Below are positions 18,143 to 26,624 of a DNA stretch of 39,136 nt, piece after piece. Source of the DNA: SCGC-AAA076-P13 sp964613455. GTDB lineage: Bacteria > Pseudomonadota > Gammaproteobacteria > Magnimaribacterales > D2472. Where the stretch lies: assembly GCA_964613455.1 (NCBI GenBank), contig CAZTGS010000010.1, positions 1 to 39,136 of the forward strand, written 5' to 3'. How positions within the stretch are numbered: position 1 is the stretch's first letter; the number at the start of each line of letters is the position of its first letter. The notes under the pieces were generated by a model. The model saw nothing but the letters and a program-made list of their open reading frames with translations, was not told where the DNA came from and ran no database searches. The translations under genes and the position numbers were made by a program.

Positions 18143-18251
18143 TAAAGTTGACCTCTTGTTAAGAGAAATTTTGAGAAAGTATTATGGTAACTATTTAAAG
18201 AATTTTTGAATTTTAATGGGCTAAAATATCGTGCTTGCATTAAAATTGTAC

Positions 18252-18282
18252 TTTATAGACTTAGTTACTAACTGTCTATACT
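18252..18282. promoter_or_regulatory. Dyad element with divergent -10 boxes between carA and map
   Basis: TATAGAC at 18254-18260 is mirrored by GTCTATA at 18274-18280, and inside these TTAGT (18261-18265) is mirrored by ACTAA (18267-18271), leaving only a two-base asymmetry. The outer arms run into TATACT on the plus strand (18277-18282, toward map) and TATAAA on the minus strand (complement of 18252-18257, toward carA). Each -10 falls about where the -35 of the other would be. It may be an overlapping divergent promoter, a repressor operator, or both. The regulator is unknown. Confidence 0.5.
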
Positions 18283-18296
18283 AAATGATAAAAAAA

Positions 18297-19067
18297 ATGA
18301 AAATATCAATAAAATCTGAAGAACAAATCAAAAAAATGAGAATTTCAGGAAGACTTGCTGCAGAGGTTCTTGAGATGATTGAGCCCTTTGTTGTTCCTGG
18401 AGTTTCTACTGAAGAATTAGATAGAAGATGTTATGAGCATATCGTAAATATCCAGAATGCGATCCCAGCTAATGTTGGTTACAGAGGTTTTGAAAAAACA
18501 ATCTGCTCAAGTATTAATCAAGTAATTTGTCATGGCATCCCGGATGAAAATAGAATTCTTAAAGAAGGTGATATTGTTAATATTGATGTAACCGTCATAA
18601 AAGATGGTTGGCATGGAGATACTTCTAAAATGTATTTAGTAGGTAAATGTCTTCCTCACAACAAAAGACTTGTTGAGGTCACTCAAGAATGCCTTTATAA
18701 AGCAATTGAAGTCGTCAAGCCCGGAGCCTATCTTGGTGACATAGGTCATGCAATCCAAAAACATGCTGAGGCAAATTACTACAGTGTTGTTGAGGACTAC
18801 TGCGGACACGGAATTGGAGATGTTTACCACGAAGACCCTCAAATACTCCATTATGGTAAACCTGGTAGAGGTATTCAAATTCAAGAAGGTATGGTATTTA
18901 CCATCGAGCCCATGATAAATCAAGGTACTAAATATTGTAAAACTTTAAAAGATGGATGGACTGTGGAAACAAAAGATGGAAGAAACTCTGCTCAGTGGGA
19001 ACACACTCTAGCAGTAAGAGATAATGGAGTTGAGGTTCTTACAAAAAGAATTAATGAGTCCATATGA
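18297..19067 (+). CDS. map: Methionine aminopeptidase, type I
   Basis: Map removes the N-terminal Met from nascent proteins. Metal ligands are visible: D in N-I-D-V-T, D in H-G-D-T-S, H in Y-C-G-H-G-I-G, E in T-I-E-P-M and E in Q-W-E-H-T. I prefer the ATG at 18297 to one four codons upstream (18285). Its product M-K-I-S-I-K aligns directly with the E. coli N-terminus, and TATACT at 18277-18282 would start transcription near 18289, after the earlier ATG. The mature reading frame is then 256 residues. Its end overlaps glnD by four bases (ATGA). Confidence 0.96.
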   Translation: MKISIKSEEQIKKMRISGRLAAEVLEMIEPFVVPGVSTEELDRRCYEHIVNIQNAIPANVGYRGFEKTICSSINQVICHGIPDENRILKEGDIVNIDVTVIKDGWHGDTSKMYLVGKCLPHNKRLVEVTQECLYKAIEVVKPGAYLGDIGHAIQKHAEANYYSVVEDYCGHGIGDVYHEDPQILHYGKPGRGIQIQEGMVFTIEPMINQGTKYCKTLKDGWTVETKDGRNSAQWEHTLAVRDNGVEVLTKRINESI

Positions 19068-21574
19068 CAGATAAAAAATTAACCATTAATGAAAATTATT
19101 GGACTAATTTTTCAAAAGTATATAAAAATCCTTCTCTTGTTAACGATTATTTAAAAGAACATTCAGATAATGTTGAGCAAGTTATTGTTCTTAATTTTAA
19201 AGAATTAGGCTTAGAAGAAGATTATTCAATTTATGCTAACGGCGGATTTGGAAGAAAAGAAATGTTTCCATCCTCCGATGTAGATATCTCCATTATTACT
19301 AATAAGACTCGAGTCAAAAGTACTGAGAACTTAGAAAAATTTATAGCAAGATTGTGGGATTTAGGCTTTCAAGTTGGACACTCTGTTAGATCTTTGAACG
19401 ATATAAGAATGGTTTCAGCCAGTGATCCAAAAGAATATACCTCTTATTTGACAAGAAGATCTTTAATTTCGACTCCTAAAATTGATAAAAAAATTAATGA
19501 TGTTTTAAAGAAATCTTGGAGTAAAAAGAAATTTTTTAAAGCTAAAATTGACGAGCAAGAACAACGATATCTATCTTTTTTCTCAACAGAATATAACCTA
19601 GAGCCAGATTTAAAAGAATCGCCAGGTACTCTTAGAGACTTTCAGACAGCTCTTTGGATACTTCAACATTGCTTTGATTTAAAAACCTTTGAGGCTATTA
19701 AGAATTCAAAAGAATTTGGAATTGAGATTAGTTCTGCAAATGATTCTTATGATTTTGTTAAGGCCATGAGATTTGCAACAAATATTATTTCAAAAAAGAA
19801 TAGATTAAATTTTGAATCTCAGATTGAAATATCTAAACAAGCCGAACTAAAACAATCGTCAGATAAGAAATCTGTTGAGACGATGATGAAAAGATATTAT
19901 GAAAATGCTTCAAATTTATCAAACTTCAACAATCTTGTTTTGGAGACCTTTAAAGAAAAAAATGTTTTTGTAATCACAAAAGAACTTGATGATTTTTATA
20001 TAAGAGGCAATAAGATTGGTATTAAAGGAGATAATTTATCAGGAAGAGAGGGTTTAATTTTTGGGATATTTATTGCGATTGGTAAGAACAAAAAAATTAC
20101 TTCTATTGATACTCCAACTATAGCCTTGCTGAAAGACAATATATCTCTTGTTGATGATTACTTTAGGGATAGCAATTATTTCTCATCTCAGTTTCTAGAA
20201 ATATTGAAGTCTAAATATAACCTTTCATCAATATTAAAATCGATGAAAAATTTAGGAATTATTCAAGCTTATATAAAAGAATTTGGTGAAGTTGTTGGGC
20301 AAATGCAATTTGATCTCTTTCATGTTTACACCGTTGATGAGCATACGTTTAAAGTTGTAAGAAATATGCGACAGATGCAAATTCATTATCAAGATGAATT
20401 TAAACTTGAGCATGAGCTACTCAATAAATTACCAAAGGTAGAGATACTTTATCTCGCTGGTCTTTTTCATGATCTAGGCAAAGGCAAGGGAGGAAATCAT
20501 TCAGAAATTGGTGCAAAAACTAGTTTAATTTTTGCTAAAAAGATTGGTTTATCTGTTGCAGATGCAGATCTTATTTCTTGGTTGGTACTAAATCACTTAC
20601 AAATGTCCTCAATATCACAGAAAAAAGATATCTCAGATCCAGACACAATTGGGTCTTTTGCAAATATTGTTTTAAATACTGAAAGGTTAGATTACTTATA
20701 TTTACTAACAGTAAATGATATTAAGGCAACCAATCCAGCTCTATGGAATGGTTGGAAGCATGGACTTCTTAGAGACTTATTTTTGTCAACGAGATCAAAG
20801 CTTAATAAAGAGCCAGTCAAGACATCTGATGAGATATCAAAAGATAGAAAATTCAATGTACTGCAAGCTGTAGAAAAAAATAAACAAGAGATTGCTACAA
20901 ACTACCTCAATTTATTTGATAACTCTTATTTTAATAAAAATAATTCAGATAAATTAAAGTGGCAAAGTACGCTGATACTTAAAGATATAGATGCAGAAAT
21001 AGTTGTAGGATGCAGAAGATGTTTCGATAATATGCTTGAAGTTTTTATTAAAACTGAAAATTTTGATGGATTGTTTCTCAAGCTTGTTAAGGTCTTAGAG
21101 CTTTCGGGTTTGGAAATTGTAGATGCAAATATATCAACAAGCATGAATAAAAATATAGCTGCAAATACATTTATAACTAAATTTGTTCATCACAATAGAC
21201 CTCTTACTAATTCAGAGTTAAAAGAGGTATCTTCAAGAATAAAAGAAAATTTTAGTAATTTTTCTTCTTCAAAAAAACAACCCTCAAAAAAGTTTAGAAC
21301 TTCTAAGGGTTTTAAGAAAACGATTCATATTACCAATATAGAAGACAAAAATAAGAAAAGAAATCTTCTCACTGTTGAGACTTCAGATAGTCCAGGGTTA
21401 CTTGCAAAGATTGCGAGAGTACTTTATGAAAATGGAACTTCTATATATTCAGCAAGAATAAACACTCTAGGAGATAGGGTTGAAGACACTTTTGAGATTG
21501 AAGATATTACAATTTCAACAGTTTCAAACACCAAGATTAATAGAATAAGCAAAGCTCTAAAAGAAGTTATATAA
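19064..21574 (+). CDS. glnD: Bifunctional PII uridylyltransferase/uridylyl-removing enzyme
   Basis: GlnD senses glutamine and adds or removes UMP on the PII protein, controlling nitrogen assimilation. The 836-residue protein (E. coli 890) has a nucleotidyltransferase domain with G-G-F-G-R-K-E and S-D-V-D near residues 58-72, an HD hydrolase domain with F-H-D-L-G-K-G near 464, and tandem ACT regions at the C-terminus. The last (about 769-836) is clear, with D-S-P-G-L-L; the first is degenerate. Both catalytic motifs look intact. The start codon overlaps the map stop. No PII gene is in this window. Confidence 0.95.
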   Translation: MTDKKLTINENYWTNFSKVYKNPSLVNDYLKEHSDNVEQVIVLNFKELGLEEDYSIYANGGFGRKEMFPSSDVDISIITNKTRVKSTENLEKFIARLWDLGFQVGHSVRSLNDIRMVSASDPKEYTSYLTRRSLISTPKIDKKINDVLKKSWSKKKFFKAKIDEQEQRYLSFFSTEYNLEPDLKESPGTLRDFQTALWILQHCFDLKTFEAIKNSKEFGIEISSANDSYDFVKAMRFATNIISKKNRLNFESQIEISKQAELKQSSDKKSVETMMKRYYENASNLSNFNNLVLETFKEKNVFVITKELDDFYIRGNKIGIKGDNLSGREGLIFGIFIAIGKNKKITSIDTPTIALLKDNISLVDDYFRDSNYFSSQFLEILKSKYNLSSILKSMKNLGIIQAYIKEFGEVVGQMQFDLFHVYTVDEHTFKVVRNMRQMQIHYQDEFKLEHELLNKLPKVEILYLAGLFHDLGKGKGGNHSEIGAKTSLIFAKKIGLSVADADLISWLVLNHLQMSSISQKKDISDPDTIGSFANIVLNTERLDYLYLLTVNDIKATNPALWNGWKHGLLRDLFLSTRSKLNKEPVKTSDEISKDRKFNVLQAVEKNKQEIATNYLNLFDNSYFNKNNSDKLKWQSTLILKDIDAEIVVGCRRCFDNMLEVFIKTENFDGLFLKLVKVLELSGLEIVDANISTSMNKNIAANTFITKFVHHNRPLTNSELKEVSSRIKENFSNFSSSKKQPSKKFRTSKGFKKTIHITNIEDKNKKRNLLTVETSDSPGLLAKIARVLYENGTSIYSARINTLGDRVEDTFEIEDITISTVSNTKINRISKALKEVI

Positions 21575-21592
21575 ATAAATCTTTGAGCAAAC

Positions 21593-21598
21593 TATAAT
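21593..21598 (+). promoter_or_regulatory. -10 box placing the start of transcription at the dapD ATG
   Basis: A perfect TATAAT lies in the 30-base glnD-dapD spacer. With usual spacing, transcription starts at 21605, the A of the dapD start codon. No ribosome binding site lies upstream of dapD, which agrees with a leaderless mRNA. The -35 region is A/T rich without a clear hexamer. Confidence 0.5.
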
Positions 21599-21604
21599 AT
21601 ATAC

Positions 21605-22519
21605 ATGGAAATTAAAGCAGTTGGCATTGGAACTAAATCTTTGGCAGGAGACATATTAGATGTTTTTTATCCTGTAATAGATTTTGGCGGTGAGAAAACT
21701 GATATCCAAGAAATTAAAGATATAGATCCTAATAAAGAGTTAATAGAGATTTCATGGAGTCAGAGTGATCTAGATGCACCTATAAATGATGTATGCTCTG
21801 CATATCTAAAACTTCATCTCATTTCGAACAAATTTGTTTTACCGAATTCGATAAATCTTGAGGGTTTATTTGGGTGTCTGCCAAATGTTGCATGGACAAA
21901 TCAAGGCCCGGTATCTCTCGAGGAGATAGATCAAAAAATATTTGATGCGAAATCTAGTAACCAAAAATTTTTTGTAAGGTCTTTAGATAAATTTCCGTGT
22001 TTAACAGATTATATTATTCCAAAGAATGTCAGGATTGCTGACGCTTCAAGGGTTAGACTTGGAGCATATTTAGGTTCTGGAACAACAGTCATGCACGAAG
22101 GTTTTATTAATTTTAATGCTGGCACGCTTGGTAAAGCAATGATAGAAGGAAGAATATCAGCTGGTGTTGTAGTTGGAGATAATTCAGATCTTGGAGGGGG
22201 TTGCAGCACGATGGGAACGCTTTCTGGCGGGAATGACGTTAAGATATCAATCGGAGAAAATTGTTTGTTAGGAGCTAACTCAGGGCTAGGTATACCTCTC
22301 GGCAACAACTGTACTGTTGAAGCAGGTTTATATATTACTGGCGGAACTAAAATTGAATTATTTGATGAAAATAATTCCTCTGTTGGCATCAAAAAAGCTT
22401 CAGAATTATCTGGATCTTCTAATCTAGTTTTTATTAGGAATTCTTTGAATGGGCAAGTTACTGCAAAGCCTAATAAGTCATCAATACAGTTAAATAATGA
22501 GCTGCATTCTAATGATTGA
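21605..22519 (+). CDS. dapD: Tetrahydrodipicolinate N-succinyltransferase
   Basis: DapD transfers succinyl from succinyl-CoA to tetrahydrodipicolinate in the succinylase branch of lysine and meso-diaminopimelate synthesis. The C-terminal half is a left-handed beta helix of hexapeptide turns (A-Y-L-G-S-G-T-T-V-M through I-G-E-N-C-L-L-G-A-N-S-G). The F-I-N-F-N-A-G and M-I-E-G-R-I-S-A-G segments are typical of the Pseudomonas/actinobacterial form rather than the E. coli form. It overlaps dapE, which acts two steps later. The aminotransferase dapC, often next to glnD, is absent. Confidence 0.93.
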   Translation: MEIKAVGIGTKSLAGDILDVFYPVIDFGGEKTDIQEIKDIDPNKELIEISWSQSDLDAPINDVCSAYLKLHLISNKFVLPNSINLEGLFGCLPNVAWTNQGPVSLEEIDQKIFDAKSSNQKFFVRSLDKFPCLTDYIIPKNVRIADASRVRLGAYLGSGTTVMHEGFINFNAGTLGKAMIEGRISAGVVVGDNSDLGGGCSTMGTLSGGNDVKISIGENCLLGANSGLGIPLGNNCTVEAGLYITGGTKIELFDENNSSVGIKKASELSGSSNLVFIRNSLNGQVTAKPNKSSIQLNNELHSND

Positions 22520-23642
22520 GTTTCTTCAAAACCTTATAAAAATAGAATCTTTATCTCCTAGAGATGAAGGCTGTTTTGACATGATTGAAGACAGACTGAA
22601 CTCTCTAGCGTTTAAATGCTCAAGAATTAATTATCTTAATGTAGAGAATCTTTATGCTACGTATGGTGATAAAGGAAAGTTGTTTTGTTTCCTTGGTCAT
22701 ACAGACGTTGTGCCAACTGGTCCGGTGGAAAATTGGACCTATCCACCCTTTTCTGGTCACATTGATGGCGATCTTTTATATGGCAGAGGTACTGCTGATA
22801 TGAAGGGCTCGATTGCAGCTTTTTTAGAATCTTTAGATGAATTCTTTGCAACAAACCCAAAACTAAACTTCAGAATTGCTGTCTTGCTTACTTCAAATGA
22901 AGAAGGCGATGCGGCTGATGGGTTTATAGATAAGATTGTTGATGAAATGATTGAGGCAAATGAAAAAATTGATTTGTGTCTTGTTGGTGAACCAACTTCA
23001 TACATTAAAATTGGAGACAGCGTGAGAATTGGAAGAAGGGGATCTCTTGGAGGCTCTCTCCGAGTTCTTGGCAAACAGGGACATATAGCTTATCCAGAAA
23101 ATGTTAAAAATCCTATATTTTCAGCTAGCGATCTCATTGTTGAATTAAAAAATACTGTTTGGGACAACGGGAATGCTATTTTTCAACCAACAAGTTTTCA
23201 AATATCCAACATACACTCAGGAACAGGCGCTAAGAATGTTGTTCCTGGTGAATTAGATATGCTTTTTAATTTTCGATATTCAACTGAATCTACTCAAGAT
23301 ACCTTAGTGAATGAATTTGAGTCCATTCTAAAAAAACTAAATATAGAATATGAGATTGATTGGAAATTAAGTGGTCTTCCGTATCTAACTGAAGAAAACA
23401 ACCTAAAAGATGTCGTGGTTGAGTCAGTTAAAAATATTACTGGCTATGAGCCTGATCTTAATGCAAAAGGCGGAACATCAGACGGCAGATTTATTGCAAA
23501 AATGGGAACTGAGATTGTGGAATTAGGGCCATTAAATAAAACCATTCATCAAATAGATGAACATGTAAAAATATCAGAATTATTGACCTTAAAGGATATT
23601 TATAAAGATATCCTGAAAGGTCTTAACTCTAAACTTTCTTAA
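22497..23642 (+). CDS. dapE: Succinyl-diaminopimelate desuccinylase
   Basis: DapE hydrolyses N-succinyl-LL-diaminopimelate to LL-diaminopimelate and succinate using two zinc ions. Metal and catalytic residues are visible: H in L-G-H-T-D-V-V-P, D in G-T-A-D-M-K-G, E-E in S-N-E-E-G, E in V-G-E-P-T-S and H near the C-terminus in T-I-H-Q-I. Two starts are possible. The one given (22497) yields M-S-C-I-L, resembling the E. coli M-S-C start; an ATG at 22512 is the alternative. Either overlaps the dapD end, so translation is coupled. Length (381) fits the family. Confidence 0.95.
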   Translation: MSCILMIEFLQNLIKIESLSPRDEGCFDMIEDRLNSLAFKCSRINYLNVENLYATYGDKGKLFCFLGHTDVVPTGPVENWTYPPFSGHIDGDLLYGRGTADMKGSIAAFLESLDEFFATNPKLNFRIAVLLTSNEEGDAADGFIDKIVDEMIEANEKIDLCLVGEPTSYIKIGDSVRIGRRGSLGGSLRVLGKQGHIAYPENVKNPIFSASDLIVELKNTVWDNGNAIFQPTSFQISNIHSGTGAKNVVPGELDMLFNFRYSTESTQDTLVNEFESILKKLNIEYEIDWKLSGLPYLTEENNLKDVVVESVKNITGYEPDLNAKGGTSDGRFIAKMGTEIVELGPLNKTIHQIDEHVKISELLTLKDIYKDILKGLNSKLS

Positions 23643-23668
23643 TACTAAATTAGTTAAGAATCTTTTTT
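23636..23668 (+). terminator. Terminator at the end of dapE
   Basis: TTCTTA and TAAGAA (23636-23641, 23655-23660) form a stem extended by ACTA/TAGT after a two-base bulge, followed by TCTTTTTT at 23661-23668. The stem is A/T rich and includes the dapE stop codon. The U tract lies inside the 3' end of the convergent transporter gene. Moderate confidence because the stem has little G+C. Confidence 0.45.
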
Positions 23669-25126
23669 CTTGGCTTTGAATACATAAGCCATACCAATCA
23701 ATAAAACCGCAATAATTGCATAATACTGAATCATAAATGTAAAGATTGGCTGCACCGAACTTAAACCATCAACAGTTGCATCTCCCCCTAAGAGTCCAGC
23801 AAGCACTCCTCCAATTGCAGAGGCAAGAAACCATAAGCCAAACATTTGACCCATATACCTTTTTGGAGAATATTTTGAAAAAGCAGACAATCCAATTGGT
23901 GAAAGCGCTAACTCCCCAAATGTCTGAAGTAAATATGTAAGTAACAACCATTTCATACCAACCGGTGCTGAAACCATAGCTAGCTGAACTGCATATACCA
24001 TTACCATGAAGCTAATAGCCATAAATATTAAACCTATAGCAAACTTGATAGGCAGTGATGGGTCCATATTTATTCTAGCTAAGTGCGCCCAAACTCCAGC
24101 AAAAATTGGAGCAAATGTGACCACAAAAACTGGATTAGCAAACTGAAGCCATCCTATTGGGATAATAAAACCGGCAATAGAGAGATCGGTATAATCTCTT
24201 GCAAAAATACTTAATGAGCTTGCGGATTGATCAAAGCCTGACCAAAAAGCAGCAGCCCCAATAAATAGAACAAAAAGTAAAAGTAAATTCTTTCTTTCAG
24301 TATCTGAAAGGCCAGCAAATAAATATAAATATAAAAAATATAGACCAGCAACAATTGTTAAGAAATAAGCAAAGTTTTCTGCAAATACTCTTGGATCAAC
24401 AGTAACTAATCCAAATAAACCAAGGCCAATAACAATAAACATTAACACCAAGCTTAACTTTGTCCATTTTATTAAAGTTTGTCTTTTTGAATCTTCCATA
24501 TCATTTGGATTTTCACCTGCAGCTCCAAGAAGATGCCTGAATTTTATATATTGGTAGACTCCAAATGCCATTCCTATTCCAGCAGCTCCAAAACCATAAT
24601 GCCAACCAATTTTTTCACCAAGATATGAACATATCAAAAACCCCAGGGTAGAACCTACATTTATTGACATGTAAAAAATGGTGTATCCAGAATCTCTTCG
24701 GCTATCATCATCGCCATAAAGATTTCCAACAATAGTTGAAATATTCCCTTTCAATAATCCAGTACCCAGAACAACAAGAATTAATCCTAAAAAGAAAGTT
24801 TGTTCTAGGGGGATAGCCAAAGTAAAATGCCCAAGTGCTATTATGATAGCGCCAATGAGAACTGCTTTTTGATGCCCCAGAATATTGTCAGCGATCCAGC
24901 CGCCTGGAACCACCATAAAATAGACCATTCCAACATAGATACCATATATCGCATTAGCATTCATGGCAGATAAACCCATGCCTGGATTAAATCCAGTTAA
25001 AGAACCTGTCATATAAAGGACAAGAAGTGCTCTCATTCCGTAATAGGACATTCTTTCCCACATTTCGGTTAAAAATAATGTTCTAAGTCCAATTGGATGA
25101 CCAAAAAATCCTGTATCTTTATTCAT
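23654..25126 (-). CDS. POT/PTR-family proton-dependent oligopeptide transporter
   Basis: This 490-residue inner-membrane protein has about 12-14 hydrophobic segments and the two POT hallmarks: E-M-W-E-R-M-S-Y-Y-G near residue 21 (the ExxER proton-coupling motif) and F-Y-M-S-I-N-V-G-S near residue 150. The family imports di- and tripeptides with protons, and some members carry other solutes. It converges on dapE with an 11-base gap and is divergent from the RDD gene, with TATAGT at 25156-25161 as a likely -10. E. coli dtpA-D are relatives, but no one-to-one symbol can be assigned. Confidence 0.92.
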   Translation of the reverse strand: MNKDTGFFGHPIGLRTLFLTEMWERMSYYGMRALLVLYMTGSLTGFNPGMGLSAMNANAIYGIYVGMVYFMVVPGGWIADNILGHQKAVLIGAIIIALGHFTLAIPLEQTFFLGLILVVLGTGLLKGNISTIVGNLYGDDDSRRDSGYTIFYMSINVGSTLGFLICSYLGEKIGWHYGFGAAGIGMAFGVYQYIKFRHLLGAAGENPNDMEDSKRQTLIKWTKLSLVLMFIVIGLGLFGLVTVDPRVFAENFAYFLTIVAGLYFLYLYLFAGLSDTERKNLLLLFVLFIGAAAFWSGFDQSASSLSIFARDYTDLSIAGFIIPIGWLQFANPVFVVTFAPIFAGVWAHLARINMDPSLPIKFAIGLIFMAISFMVMVYAVQLAMVSAPVGMKWLLLTYLLQTFGELALSPIGLSAFSKYSPKRYMGQMFGLWFLASAIGGVLAGLLGGDATVDGLSSVQPIFTFMIQYYAIIAVLLIGMAYVFKAKKKDS

Positions 25127-25155
25127 AATGATTTATTCTTTTAATTGATTTAAGT

Positions 25156-25161
25156 ACTATA
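25156..25161 (-). promoter_or_regulatory. -10 box for the POT transporter
   Basis: In the 40-base spacer between two divergent genes the minus strand reads TATAGT (five of six to consensus), giving a start near 25149 and a leader of about 22 bases. The same bases on the plus strand (TACTAT/TATACC) could serve the RDD gene, which would then be nearly leaderless. No ribosome binding site is visible for either. Confidence 0.4.
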
Positions 25162-25166
25162 CCAAA

Positions 25167-25577
25167 ATGGAAAAAAATTTACATAAAGTATCTCCTATAA
25201 AAAGAATAGCGGCGACAATCTATGATTTGTTTTTGCTTTTAGGAGTTTGGTTTACTGTTGGCTCGATAGCCTTATGGGCTAATGGTGGAGAAATACTTAA
25301 TCCATGGATTGGACTCTCGTTGGTTCTTTTTAGCACTTGGTCTTTCTATAGTTATTTCTGGACTCACGGAAATAAGACTCTTGGAATGGCTGTATGGAAG
25401 ATAGAAATATATAGCTTGGATGGCAAGAAAGTTACATTAAAACAAACAACCATAAGATTCTTTTTAAATCTTGTTGTTGTTTTTCTAGCCGGGATTCCAT
25501 TATTACAAATATATTTTTCAAAAGATGGAGAATCCATTAGTGATGCTCTATCTAAAACCAATCTCAGATATATCTAG
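25167..25577 (+). CDS. RDD-family membrane protein
   Basis: This 136-residue protein has the RDD pattern: R-I-x-A-x-x-Y-D at the start of the first membrane segment (about 12-35), a second around 45-65, and a third (about 105-122) after the conserved G-K-x-L-G-M-x-V-W-K-I-x-I segment. Function is unknown for most RDD proteins; some have been linked to ion transport. The gene faces lptG, and the two stop codons share one CTAG palindrome. An RDD gene near lptFG occurs in related genomes, but a role in LPS export is only a guess. Confidence 0.85.
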   Translation: MEKNLHKVSPIKRIAATIYDLFLLLGVWFTVGSIALWANGGEILNPWIGLSLVLFSTWSFYSYFWTHGNKTLGMAVWKIEIYSLDGKKVTLKQTTIRFFLNLVVVFLAGIPLLQIYFSKDGESISDALSKTNLRYI

Positions 25578-26623
25578 ATTCTTTTGTATAAAAAGATACT
25601 AAAAATTAATAAGAAGACTGCCGGCGCAATCACACCAATAACAATTGGATAGCTATAGGATATAAATATGCTAGCTGAAAAATCTTGAATCACCTTGTAG
25701 ATAAAGCCACCTAAGACAGCAAAAACAATCTTAGATCCTGGAGTGGAATCTCTTAATGATCCAAAAATAAAAGATCCAAAAAAAATAATGATTGCTAAAA
25801 CTGAAATCGGGAAAAATATTTTTTTATAATAAGATTTTTTAAGGTGAGAGTTAAATAGAATATCTTTCTCTAAAGAGCTTTGCCTCATGACATCTTGATA
25901 TTCCTTTAGTCTTTTTAAGCTCAAATTATCAATATCATCAAATGGAATCATGGCAACCAAGGGGAAAGAGAAATTCTCAAAATTAGAATCATTTTCATTT
26001 AAGTTAAAATTATGTGCTTTCATTGAATCATCAAACAAGACTCCTTCTTTACTAATTTTTGCCGATCCTGCTGTCTTAAAATATGAAGCTTGATTGAGTT
26101 TCGTTTTTATAAATCTAACGTTAAAAATATTATCGTCGACAACATTTGTATAACTTAACAACGAATCTTGGTGTTTTATCCATTGAGAACTAGCTGAAAT
26201 TTTCTGAGAATTCTGTAGGTAAAGATTTTTATCAATTTTTGCATCTAGATGAACTCCTCTAAATACCGCTTCATCTAATATTAGGAAGGATAAAACTAAA
26301 ACTAATGGTCCTATGGCGCTTATAAGAACTATTTTAATTGGAGATTGACCGCTGGACCTAAGAACATTTAGATTCCCTTCTTGATGTGATATTCCAAGTG
26401 AGATCATCACCCCTAATAAGCAAGCTCCTTCAAGGAATTCAATTGCTCTATGTGGCATTGACCAAAAAACATGTTTTAAGGCCAAAAGAAATGTGTAATC
26501 GATTGATAGATTTTCAAGCTCAGAAATAAAATTAAATACTAAATCTAATAATGCAAATAATAAAAAAATAAAAAGTGAGATTACGAATGAACGCTTAACA
26601 AGATATTTATTAAAAATTTTCAT
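25574..26623 (-). CDS. lptG: LPS export permease LptG
   Basis: LptG forms with LptF the membrane part of the LptB2FG ABC transporter that extracts LPS from the inner membrane. The protein of about 349 residues has three N-terminal membrane segments, a periplasmic beta-jellyroll domain (about 130-255) and three C-terminal segments. I use the ATG at 26623 rather than a TTG three codons upstream, since M-K-I-F-N-K-Y-L fits the family start; it lies one base after the lptF stop. Conserved Y-L-V and M-P-H-R-A-I-E-F segments support the call. Confidence 0.92.
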   Translation of the reverse strand: MKIFNKYLVKRSFVISLFIFLLFALLDLVFNFISELENLSIDYTFLLALKHVFWSMPHRAIEFLEGACLLGVMISLGISHQEGNLNVLRSSGQSPIKIVLISAIGPLVLVLSFLILDEAVFRGVHLDAKIDKNLYLQNSQKISASSQWIKHQDSLLSYTNVVDDNIFNVRFIKTKLNQASYFKTAGSAKISKEGVLFDDSMKAHNFNLNENDSNFENFSFPLVAMIPFDDIDNLSLKRLKEYQDVMRQSSLEKDILFNSHLKKSYYKKIFFPISVLAIIIFFGSFIFGSLRDSTPGSKIVFAVLGGFIYKVIQDFSASIFISYSYPIVIGVIAPAVFLLIFSIFLYKRI

Positions 26624-26624
26624 G

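Noticed and set aside
22009..22392. Leftward 127-codon frame inside dapD and similar long frames opposite glmM, pepA and ftsH
   Set aside because: These are antisense shadows of strongly conserved genes with no ribosome binding sites and no family resemblance.
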